A DNA stretch of 6,538 nt, taken from contig CABQAB010000112.1 in assembly GCA_902461985.1 (NCBI GenBank), positions 1 to 6,538 of the forward strand, written 5' to 3'. A program made the position numbers and the translations under genes. Shown here one piece after another: positions 1 through 5,685 of this stretch (within the stretch, counting starts at the first letter, position 1; each line of letters starts with the position of its first letter). A model generated the notes under the pieces. That model was not told where the DNA came from. It saw nothing but the letters and a program-made list of their open reading frames with translations, and did not search any database. This stretch comes from an uncultured Bacteroidales bacterium. GTDB lineage: Bacteria > Bacteroidota > Bacteroidia > Bacteroidales > UBA932.

Positions 1-96
1 AATGTTCTCCATGCGCTTCGCTTAGTCGAAATGACAATTTCAGGACTTTTTAGTCGGCCTCTTATTTAAGGTAAGAATCGGTATGCCCAGGAGCAA

Positions 97-696
97 TCAG
101 AGACCGTAATACTTGTCGAAGAGGGTGCGGAGGGTCGCCTCGTCCCTGATGAGGCGGCGGAAAGCGGCGAGACGGGCGGCGTTGGGTGACTCCGGAATCC
201 AGAGGCGTATATAGCCGCCCTCGGCGTATTTGGCGGTGATATGCTCTTTGAGGCGCATCCAATGGCCTTCCCTGTCGAGCTCCGGATAGTGGGCGAGTCC
301 GAACTGGACTGTGCGCCTGACTATGGTCTCCGAGTCAATCTGGCGGTCCGCCTCGGCTACAATCTTGCCGTAAATGCTTCTTGGTTCATGCTCGTTGGAC
401 GCCCTGTGGTCCTCAACAGCCTGCGCCATGGTCTCGATTTGTTCCTCGCTGAACCAGCGGCGGAGATTCATGTCAGCACGGAGGATTCTCCCGGATTCGA
501 TATGGTGAGTCTTACGGCACACAGTGAGCCCCGTGTCATGATATGCTGCGATTGCATAGACCATGTCCCTGTCCACATCGTAATGCTCCGCCAATGCTAA
601 GCTCTGCTCAATCACATACTCGACATGGTCCCTCCGGTGTCCCGCATCAAACCCGTCATACAGCGGAATTATATTCCTCACTATATACTCTCTCAT
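97..696 (-). CDS. HD-domain metal-dependent phosphohydrolase
   Basis: The 199-residue product has the spaced signature of the HD superfamily: a histidine in RRDHVEYV (H24), the HD pair in AAYHDTG (H53, D54), extra histidines in KTHHIESG (H64, H65) and EDHRAS (H97), and a late aspartate in AEADRQID (D117). These would hold one or two divalent metals and hydrolyse a phosphate ester, probably of a nucleotide or similar small molecule; the substrate cannot be read from the sequence. There is no signal peptide or membrane segment, so it should be cytosolic. The C-terminal 60 residues are helical and basic, with no recognised domain. The ATG at 696 lies about 25 bases downstream of a good promoter match (-7 box at 728-722), which supports this start. 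The gene is transcribed alone, divergently from the YtxH operon. Family assignment is firm; specific function is unknown. Confidence 0.88.
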   Translation of the reverse strand: MREYIVRNIIPLYDGFDAGHRRDHVEYVIEQSLALAEHYDVDRDMVYAIAAYHDTGLTVCRKTHHIESGRILRADMNLRRWFSEEQIETMAQAVEDHRASNEHEPRSIYGKIVAEADRQIDSETIVRRTVQFGLAHYPELDREGHWMRLKEHITAKYAEGGYIRLWIPESPNAARLAAFRRLIRDEATLRTLFDKYYGL

Positions 697-721
697 TTAC
701 CTGAAATTTTATCCCGGACGG

Positions 722-751
722 CAAGATAGTAAAAATTGAAAGCCAGGACAA
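722..751 (-). promoter_or_regulatory. Bacteroidota-type promoter for the HD gene
   Basis: On the minus strand, TTG (751-749) is followed after exactly 20 bases by TATCTTG (728-722), close to the Bacteroidota -33/-7 pattern TTTG...TAnnTTTG. The predicted transcript would start around 715, leaving a leader of about 20 bases before the ATG at 696. Base match and spacing are seen directly; promoter function is inferred. Confidence 0.5.
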
Positions 752-770
752 GATTTGAGTATAGTTTTTG
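736..770 (+). promoter_or_regulatory. Probable promoter of the YtxH operon
   Basis: On the plus strand TTG (736-738) precedes TATAGTTT at 760-767, which continues to TTTTTG ending at 770, with a 21-base spacer. This is an imperfect version of the Bacteroidota -33/-7 pattern, and the -7 register is ambiguous by two bases. A start near 777 would give a leader of roughly 25 bases to the ATG at 801. It overlaps the divergent promoter of the HD gene. Confidence 0.35.
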
Positions 771-800
771 CAAATCCTCTACATTACCAAATAATTCATT

Positions 801-1115
801 ATGAGAACAAATTCATTATTTGCTCTGCTCGCAGGAGCTGCGGTCGGAGTTGCAGCAGGAATCCTGCTCGCCCCTGAAAAAGGATCTGAAACCAGACGCA
901 AACTCAAGGAGGCATCGGAAGGAGGCGCGGAAAAAGTCAGACAGGAGACTGAAAACATCCGCGAACAGATGTCAGCCCTGAAGGATATGCTCGCCAAGGA
1001 AGGCTCGCATCTGAAAAACGAGGCAAAAGTGAAAATCATCGAACAGCTCAGAAAACTCGAAGAAGCGCTCAGCCGCGACAACGACATTGAAGAACAGTCT
1101 TTTGAGGAAGCCTGA
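801..1115 (+). CDS. YtxH-like membrane-anchored coiled-coil protein
   Basis: The 104-residue protein begins with one hydrophobic, glycine/alanine-rich segment (about residues 6-24), immediately followed by LLAPEKGSETRRKL. That is the hallmark of the YtxH family: a short N-terminal membrane helix, an APxxGxETRxxL motif, then a charged helical tail. Residues about 35-92 are rich in E, K, A and L in a heptad-like pattern and probably form a coiled coil. YtxH-type proteins are small, stress-linked envelope proteins in many bacteria; their molecular function is not established. The stop codon shares one base with the start of the next gene (TGATG at 1113-1117), so the pair should be translationally coupled. 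A (+) strand promoter match lies about 30 bases upstream. Confidence 0.85.
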   Translation: MRTNSLFALLAGAAVGVAAGILLAPEKGSETRRKLKEASEGGAEKVRQETENIREQMSALKDMLAKEGSHLKNEAKVKIIEQLRKLEEALSRDNDIEEQSFEEA

Positions 1116-1468
1116 TGGAAAAAGAATTCACAAAACCGGCTCAGATACTCGGCAATGAAGCTGCCGAATATATAGACCTGAAAATCGACGACCTGAAACT
1201 CAGGACGGCAAAGGGTCTGTCAGTCACGCTGCACCGCATCATCATGGCGGTGCTGCTGCTGAGCATAGCAGGCATTGTGATGACCACAGCGGCTTTCGGC
1301 GGCGTACTTCTTATCGGCCATGCAATGGGGAATTATGCCGCCGGGGCCTTTATCGTCTCCGGATTTTTCCTGCTCGTTCTTATTGTCCTTTTCCTTCTGA
1401 GAAACAAACTGTTTATCGGAGGTCTCGTGAAGATGTTTGTCCGTCTCTTATTTGATGAAAAGCCATGA
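1115..1468 (+). CDS. Two-helix membrane protein, phage-holin superfamily III-like
   Basis: The 117-residue product has an amphipathic N-terminal region (residues 1-38, including EAAEYIDLKIDDLKLRTAKG), then two strong hydrophobic segments at about 42-69 and 74-96 with a short turn, and a basic C-terminus (RNKLFIGGLVKMFVRLLF). This is the layout of the small proteins annotated as putative Actinobacteriophage Holin-X / phage holin superfamily III, found chromosomally next to YtxH genes in Bacteroidota and elsewhere. No phage genes are nearby, so a lytic role is unlikely and the name should not be taken literally. The ATG at 1115 overlaps the previous stop by one base, and a GAGGA sequence (1104-1108) sits six bases upstream. 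Its own stop overlaps the next start by four bases (ATGA). Family call moderate; function unknown. Confidence 0.78.
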   Translation: MEKEFTKPAQILGNEAAEYIDLKIDDLKLRTAKGLSVTLHRIIMAVLLLSIAGIVMTTAAFGGVLLIGHAMGNYAAGAFIVSGFFLLVLIVLFLLRNKLFIGGLVKMFVRLLFDEKP

Positions 1469-1698
1469 AATACGCTGAAATAAAAGATTTGAAGTCACTT
1501 GACGCCGCCCGCTCGAAACTTGCGGTTCAAATCGCAGACAAACAGAAGGACATCGCAAGGCAGATCGAGACTGTCCGCCGGTCCTACTCCCCTGCCGCCG
1601 TCACCGCTTCGGCAATCAACGGAATCTCAGGTGTCATACCTTTCAACCGCATAGTTCTCGGCCTGGTCAGACGCCTGCTTTCCCGTCTCGACAGGTAG
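1465..1698 (+). CDS. Small conserved-context protein of unknown function
   Basis: I do not recognise a named family for this 77-residue protein. Residues 1-40 are charged and probably helical (LDAARSKLAVQIADKQKDI), the middle is mildly hydrophobic (AVTASAINGISGVIPFNRIV, about 45-64), and the end is strongly basic (RRLLSRLDR). The middle could touch a membrane but is too short and polar for a confident transmembrane call. It is very likely real: its ATG overlaps the preceding stop in an ATGA arrangement, so it is the third gene of a translationally coupled operon with the YtxH-like and holin-like proteins, and it probably acts with them at the inner membrane. Its last 32 bases overlap the 3' end of the convergent nucleotidyltransferase gene. 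Confidence 0.75.
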   Translation: MKYAEIKDLKSLDAARSKLAVQIADKQKDIARQIETVRRSYSPAAVTASAINGISGVIPFNRIVLGLVRRLLSRLDR

Positions 1699-2479
1699 AC
1701 AGAAAGGCGGAAGCCTGCTTCAGCGACTCCGGTTTCCCGACATCCAGTATGCGGAGACCGGGGTCGTTTATTCCGTATATCGGGTGCTCGCGGGCAGCCA
1801 TGAGGTAGAAGTCGCGGATGGAAAAGGCCGGCGGACAGACCGGAGAAACGGAAGTTCCGGCTGCCGGAGCAGACTGTCCGGCATACTGCAAAGACGCAGC
1901 GTATTCCTCAAGTAGCGGGAACACAGTGTCAGAAAGGATATGGATGCCAGAGAATGCCAAGGGAATACAATCCGAAGGTCTGAGAGACTCATCGGACATA
2001 CGGACTTCACCGGTGGCTGTATTTTCCCAACCTGCAAGACGCATATCGTCAGGCCTGAAAAGGAAATGACGGGAGGACTTGCGGGGGCTGACTAAAAGGG
2101 TCGCGAGAGATGTGCGGTGGGCGGCGACAAGTGCGCGGAGGTCGGCGTTGGAAAGTATGTCCACATTGTGCACGAGGAATGAGCCTGAGCCTTCGAGCAA
2201 GGGACGGGCATGAAGTATGCCTCCGCCAGTCTCCAACAAGGTCTCCCTCTCGTCACTGACCTGGAAGGACGCCCAGTCCTGCCTGGAAATCCAGTCACAA
2301 AGTTTGTCCGCGAAGTGGTGCACATTCACGACTATCTCATCGAAGCCCTCTGAGACAAGTTTGCGCGACACCACCTCAATCAGAGGAACTCCGCCAACCC
2401 TCACCAAAGCCTTGGGCATAGAGTCCGTCAAAGGTTTGAGTCTTGTGCCGAGACCGGCTGCGAAAACCATTGCTTTCAT
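1667..2479 (-). CDS. MurU-like sugar-1-phosphate nucleotidyltransferase
   Basis: This 270-residue cytosolic protein is a Rossmann-type NTP transferase. It shows the N-terminal nucleotide-binding signature AAGLGTRLKPLT with PKAL (residues 7-25, K23), a LETGGGI motif (82-88), the metal-binding aspartate in LVHNVDILS (D107), a FSGIHIL strand (177-182) and a late LDVGKPESL (245-253). The combination LETGGGI, hydrophobic-N-x-D and DVGxxE closely follows Pseudomonas MurU, which makes UDP-MurNAc from MurNAc-1-phosphate and UTP. The next gene upstream encodes an AmgK-like kinase, which strengthens the assignment. It is longer than MurU (about 223 residues), mainly through a Ser/Ala/Pro-rich insertion at about 194-218. 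Other sugar-1-phosphate substrates (mannose, heptose, glucosamine) cannot be excluded. It starts 62 bases after the kinase stop, and its 3' end overlaps the convergent small gene. Confidence 0.8.
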   Translation of the reverse strand: MKAMVFAAGLGTRLKPLTDSMPKALVRVGGVPLIEVVSRKLVSEGFDEIVVNVHHFADKLCDWISRQDWASFQVSDERETLLETGGGILHARPLLEGSGSFLVHNVDILSNADLRALVAAHRTSLATLLVSPRKSSRHFLFRPDDMRLAGWENTATGEVRMSDESLRPSDCIPLAFSGIHILSDTVFPLLEEYAASLQYAGQSAPAAGTSVSPVCPPAFSIRDFYLMAAREHPIYGINDPGLRILDVGKPESLKQASAFLSTCRDGKAGV

Positions 2480-2541
2480 GCTTGTAAGCTGTTTGAATTT
2501 TTCTACGGAATATTTGTACTGTTAAAACATAAAAGCCTCAT

Positions 2542-4053
2542 TTATCTTTTATATGTCTGTCCGGCCTCCTGACTGCCGGTTCGAGGCTTAATGTCTTCTG
2601 CCTGAGGTCCGAAAACCTGTTCTATACCCCTCTCCCTGTGGATTAGACGTACACGGATTTGAGGAAAGAGAGAAGCAATGTGCGCGGCCACAGACTGTGC
2701 GCAGTAGACCGAGCGATGCTGTCCGCCCGTGCAGCCGAAAGAAACGGTAAGGGAAGTGAAACCCCGGCGGATGTATGTGCGGACATGGGAATCCACCAAA
2801 GCTTCCGCATGAGCTAAGAACTCCAGAACTCCGCCGTCATCTTCGAGAAACTTACGGACCGGAGCATCCAAGCCCGTGAGCTGTTTATACTGCTCATATC
2901 TGCCGGGATTGTGAATGGAGCGGCAATCGAAGACATATCCTCCCCCATTGCCAGTATAATCCTCTGGAATACCTTTTTTATATGAAAAACTATATACCTT
3001 GACTTCCAATAGCGGTGTCCCGTCTGACGAAGCACCGGACGATGCCACGAAATACCTGTCCATCACCGCAAGTTGTGAAAGCAGATGCTGGAGATATGGA
3101 TATTCCGAAAACGGCTCCGCAATCAGCTTCCTCAATTCCTCCAATGCCCCCGGAATGCTTTCAACAAACTTGGCCTTATGCTCGATCAAACCCCTGAAAC
3201 CGTAGGCACCCATGACCTGCAGAAGACGGAAAAGTCTGAAAAGGCGCAGACGCTCCTGGAAACGGGCATGGACAGGAATCGCCGAAACGCTCTCCAACTC
3301 AGAAACATACGCCTGCACTAACTCTGTCCTCAACTCCTCCGGATATGCCGCCCTCACCTGATAGACAAAGGATGCGAGGTCATAATAGACAGGTCCACGC
3401 CGCCCTCCCTGAAAATCTATGAAAAAAGGTCTGCCATCATTCATCATCACGTTTCTCGACTGGAAGTCGCGGTAGAGGAAAGTCGCGCCGTAGTCCTCGC
3501 AGGCAAGCAGATCTGAAGCAAGTTTCTCGAAATCGTCCTGCAGGACAAGTTCATCAAATTCCAGCCCTGAAGGCTTCAGAAAACAGTATTTGAAATAATT
3601 CAGGTCGAAAAGCACGGTCCTCCTGTCAAAAGCCTGAGGATAGCAGAGGCTGAAATCCACATTCTCAGCGAACTGGAAATGCGGCAGCCACCTGACAGTC
3701 TCAATCAGAAGCGGCTTAACGCTGTCATAATTCCCGCTTTTACGTGTCTGTGCCACCAAGTCAGCCAGATGCAGATCGCCCATATCTTCCTGAATGTATG
3801 CGGCATCATCGCCAGATACGCCCAAAACACGCGGAACAGGCAGCCCGCAGGCCGCGAAATGGCGGTCCAGGACAATGAAACTCCGGTTCTCCTTCAAATC
3901 CGAGCCTATGACCCCGATTACGCTCGAACCACCTCCTGCAAGTCTGTAATACTGTCTGTTGCTCCCGGAACCGCACAACGGCACAGCAGACTCAGGATCA
4001 AACCCGAATCTTCTGCGGAAAAGTCCGGCAAGAACATCAGGAGAGGCACCCAT
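2542..4053 (-). CDS. AmgK-like amino-sugar kinase fused to RapZ C-terminal domain
   Basis: The 503-residue protein has two modules. Residues about 10-330 are an aminoglycoside-phosphotransferase (APH) fold kinase: a nucleotide-binding region near GSGSNRQYYRL (28-38), the catalytic loop YRDFQSRN (D196, N201) and the metal-binding IDFQGG (D213) followed by GPVYYDLASF. The IDFQ...GP..YDLAS pattern matches AmgK, which phosphorylates MurNAc/GlcNAc at C1. Residues about 348-480 match the RapZ C-terminal domain: VYSFSYKKGIP, YVFDCRSIHNPG, TGLDAPVRKFL, then FGCTGGQHRSVY (439-450). In E. coli that domain binds GlcN6P and the sRNAs GlmY/GlmZ. The RapZ Walker-type ATPase half is absent; the kinase takes its place. 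The gene starts 9 bases after the porin stop and precedes the MurU-like gene. Domain calls are firm; exact substrate and any RNA role are inferred. Confidence 0.88.
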   Translation of the reverse strand: MGASPDVLAGLFRRRFGFDPESAVPLCGSGSNRQYYRLAGGGSSVIGVIGSDLKENRSFIVLDRHFAACGLPVPRVLGVSGDDAAYIQEDMGDLHLADLVAQTRKSGNYDSVKPLLIETVRWLPHFQFAENVDFSLCYPQAFDRRTVLFDLNYFKYCFLKPSGLEFDELVLQDDFEKLASDLLACEDYGATFLYRDFQSRNVMMNDGRPFFIDFQGGRRGPVYYDLASFVYQVRAAYPEELRTELVQAYVSELESVSAIPVHARFQERLRLFRLFRLLQVMGAYGFRGLIEHKAKFVESIPGALEELRKLIAEPFSEYPYLQHLLSQLAVMDRYFVASSGASSDGTPLLEVKVYSFSYKKGIPEDYTGNGGGYVFDCRSIHNPGRYEQYKQLTGLDAPVRKFLEDDGGVLEFLAHAEALVDSHVRTYIRRGFTSLTVSFGCTGGQHRSVYCAQSVAAHIASLFPQIRVRLIHRERGIEQVFGPQAEDIKPRTGSQEAGQTYKR

Positions 4054-4061
4054 GTCAAGAA

Positions 4062-5534
4062 CTAAAAAGTGAACTTGAACATGGCCTGAACCCTATGGTT
4101 CCACACCCAGTGCATATTCTCTGTTGCGAGTCCCCTGCTGTTGTAAACCATAGCAGTCACATCCTTCCCGTCAGCACCGGCATAAGTCCACTTCCCTGGA
4201 GTACCATACTGGGCTGCCGTGAATTCATAGTCCAGCCCGATGCTGAAGAACTTGCCCACATTATACATAATCGAAGGACATACCCTGATCAGCTGGTTCA
4301 GATTCTTGAAACTGTTTTTTGCAAAATAGAAATCTGATTCGAGCACCGAACCGTCTCCTTTCGCACTGTAAAGGTCTTCGAAAGTACCGAAATTCTTGTA
4401 ATACCCCGCGAATAGCATAGGCACCCATTTCTTGCCGTAAGCAAGCGTAACCCATGTGGAGGAAGAATGTGTAGGAGCATATTCCCAGTGTCCGTCCTCA
4501 CCCGGGGCATCGTATTTACGGGTGATTCCGTATCCGCCCTGAATGTTGAAATGCTCGCCGGCGGATGCGAAAATGCTCTTGGCCTTGAATGAGAATCCAT
4601 TGTTCACATATTGCAGATACACAAAAGGCGAGAAAGTCGTAATCCTGTCGGACACCTTCACGGTTCCGGATTTATATGTGGCTCCGTCTTCCTCAACGCC
4701 GAATTTTTCAAGCCTTGCAGTGCCAGTGGTTCTCGGCTTGATGCTGAGCATATCCACTCCCAACCTTGCTAAGAAATGCTTCGATTTCGCCGTCACACCG
4801 AGGTAGACTTCCGGTGTGCAACCGTATTTCATATAGTTGGCAGAAGCTCCGTCAGGGCCGGTGGAAGTGTACTGCATCTGCCATATAGCCGAAGCGGAAA
4901 GCGTGAAATTACTGCCTAAGTCAGCGTCCATCGTAATCTGGGGCGTACGGCTGAAAGGTCCGAAAGGAGTGCCTACCTCAAGAGTGAACACCGGACATAT
5001 ATCCGCCGCCATAGGATGCCATGCCTGGCCGATTTTCAATTTGACAGCCGCACGGTCATCACCCATGGGAAGGTCTTTCCAGCCGATGGTCATGAATGCC
5101 TGGCGCAGACGGAGCGTGGCCGTTCCGGTGACTCCGCTGAGACCAGCATAGAAATCCGCCTCGATTTTGCCGCCGAATTCCGTATTGCCGGCCTTATAGC
5201 CGTTGACATCTATGCCGAGACGGGAAGTTATAGACAGAAACCGGAACTGGTTTTTGAGGTTCATATCCTCTCCCGCGGCGTTGAGAGACTGGTCCTTGGG
5301 AAGATAGTAGAAAAGGTCTCCCGTACCGGCAAGCGACTCCCTGCTGTCGTAGGACATATAGTTGCGGACGAATCCGTAGATTTTGTAGTGATTCTGGACG
5401 TGCTCCTTTACGGATGACTCTTTCTTCTCTTTTTCTGCGGAGTCTTTCTCCCCGGCAGACAGCACTCCAGTGTGCAGCAGCATCAATCCAGCTGCAACAA
5501 GACAAAACATTCTTCTCATCGTCATATCATTCAT
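4062..5534 (-). CDS. DcaP-like outer-membrane porin
   Basis: This secreted beta-barrel protein is about 490 residues from the ATG at 5534. It opens with a signal peptide (MRRMFCLVAAGLMLLHTG and following, cleavage near SAG), then a charged linker (EKDSAEKEKKESSVKE), then KIYGFVRNYMSYDSRES, SRLGIDVNG, FGGKIEADFYAG, LRLRQAFMTIGW, IGQAWHP and FGPFSRTPQI. This order is typical of the DcaP-like porin family of Gram-negative outer membranes. The rest is alternating aromatic/polar strands ending in AMFKFTF, with the terminal phenylalanine expected for BAM recognition. The frame stays open to 5684, but that extension translates the intergenic repeats, so it is not coding. ATGs at 5525 and 5519 would keep the whole signal peptide and are also possible starts. 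The kinase/RapZ gene starts 8 bases after the stop, implying co-transcription. The transported substrate is unknown. Confidence 0.85.
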   Translation of the reverse strand: MNDMTMRRMFCLVAAGLMLLHTGVLSAGEKDSAEKEKKESSVKEHVQNHYKIYGFVRNYMSYDSRESLAGTGDLFYYLPKDQSLNAAGEDMNLKNQFRFLSITSRLGIDVNGYKAGNTEFGGKIEADFYAGLSGVTGTATLRLRQAFMTIGWKDLPMGDDRAAVKLKIGQAWHPMAADICPVFTLEVGTPFGPFSRTPQITMDADLGSNFTLSASAIWQMQYTSTGPDGASANYMKYGCTPEVYLGVTAKSKHFLARLGVDMLSIKPRTTGTARLEKFGVEEDGATYKSGTVKVSDRITTFSPFVYLQYVNNGFSFKAKSIFASAGEHFNIQGGYGITRKYDAPGEDGHWEYAPTHSSSTWVTLAYGKKWVPMLFAGYYKNFGTFEDLYSAKGDGSVLESDFYFAKNSFKNLNQLIRVCPSIMYNVGKFFSIGLDYEFTAAQYGTPGKWTYAGADGKDVTAMVYNSRGLATENMHWVWNHRVQAMFKFTF

Positions 5535-5541
5535 AACACAA

Positions 5542-5568
5542 GCGGCGAATGGAATTTCCAATCGCCGC
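5542..5568 (-). promoter_or_regulatory. 27-base palindrome at the porin transcription start
   Basis: Arms GCGGCGA (5542-5548) and TCGCCGC (5562-5568) are perfect complements. They enclose TGGAA/TTCCA (5550-5554 and 5556-5560), with one A-A mismatch and a single central base. The palindrome begins two bases after the -7 box of the adjacent promoter and ends seven bases before the ATG at 5534, so it should span the transcription start and most of the leader. It could be a dimeric repressor or activator site, or an mRNA stem-loop limiting ribosome access. Symmetry is seen; function is inferred. Confidence 0.6.
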
Positions 5569-5569
5569 G

Positions 5570-5601
5570 CAAAGATAGTGAAAGCCGAGCGCAGAGTCAA
5601 A
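5570..5601 (-). promoter_or_regulatory. Consensus Bacteroidota promoter for the porin operon
   Basis: On the minus strand TTTG (5601-5598) is followed after exactly 20 bases by TATCTTTG (5577-5570), a perfect match to the Bacteroidota -33/-7 pattern. It would start transcription near 5563, about 30 bases before the porin ATG at 5534. The promoter lies almost entirely inside the intergenic repeat copy at 5571-5635; only the last G of the -7 box comes from flanking DNA. Confidence 0.7.
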
Positions 5602-5635
5602 TTTATTTGAACTCTGCCGAGGCGCATCCTATCTT
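5571..5635. repeat. Intergenic repeat element, copy A
   Basis: This 65-base element has outer inverted ends AAGATAG / CTATCTT, two same-direction motifs GCCGAGCGCA (5584-5593) and GCCGAGGCGCA (5616-5626), and a central inverted pair CAAAT / ATTTG flanked by AGAGT / ACTCT. Its first 23 and last 20 bases are identical to those of copy B, while the centre differs. In both directions a TTTG lies 20 bases from an outward TATCTT box, so it resembles a bidirectional promoter. From memory, similar intergenic elements are frequent in Bacteroidales genomes; this was not searched. Confidence 0.8.
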
Positions 5636-5653
5636 CCCGGATGCGAAGCAACG

Positions 5654-5685
5654 GAAAGATAGTGAAAGCCGAGCGCAAAGCCAAA
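5654..5685 (-). promoter_or_regulatory. Second, upstream promoter match for the porin operon
   Basis: On the minus strand TTTG (5685-5682) precedes TATCTTTC (5661-5654) with a 20-base spacer. Only the last base departs from TAnnTTTG. It lies in repeat copy B and points the same way as the promoter in copy A, so the porin may have tandem promoters about 84 bases apart. Confidence 0.45.

Noticed and set aside
241..600. 119-codon plus-strand open frame opposite the HD gene
   Set aside because: It is the antisense of a gene with intact HD metal ligands, with no recognisable family and no promoter match; a shadow frame.
1115..1468. Reading the holin-like gene as evidence for a prophage
   Set aside because: No lysin, capsid, tail, integrase or att-like repeats are nearby, and the protein sits in a coupled operon with a YtxH-like gene; the family name is historical.
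2480..2541. Terminator between the kinase/RapZ gene and the nucleotidyltransferase (ATAAAAG 2529-2535 / CTTTTAT 2546-2552)
   Set aside because: Only seven AT-rich pairs around a 10-base loop, no following T-run on the minus strand, and it overlaps the kinase stop; too weak to call.
3679..4065. 128-codon plus-strand open frame opposite the kinase domain
   Set aside because: The opposite strand encodes a well-matched APH kinase; this frame shows no domain and no upstream signal.
5016..5417. 133-codon plus-strand open frame opposite the porin
   Set aside because: Shadow of the beta-barrel coding sequence; composition mirrors the antisense codons and it resembles no known protein.
5535..5684. 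N-terminal extension of the porin frame to an ATG at 5684
   Set aside because: It translates the two intergenic repeats (the peptide LRSAFTIF appears twice), places 50 residues before a clear signal peptide, and covers two promoter matches. The real start is at 5534, 5525 or 5519.
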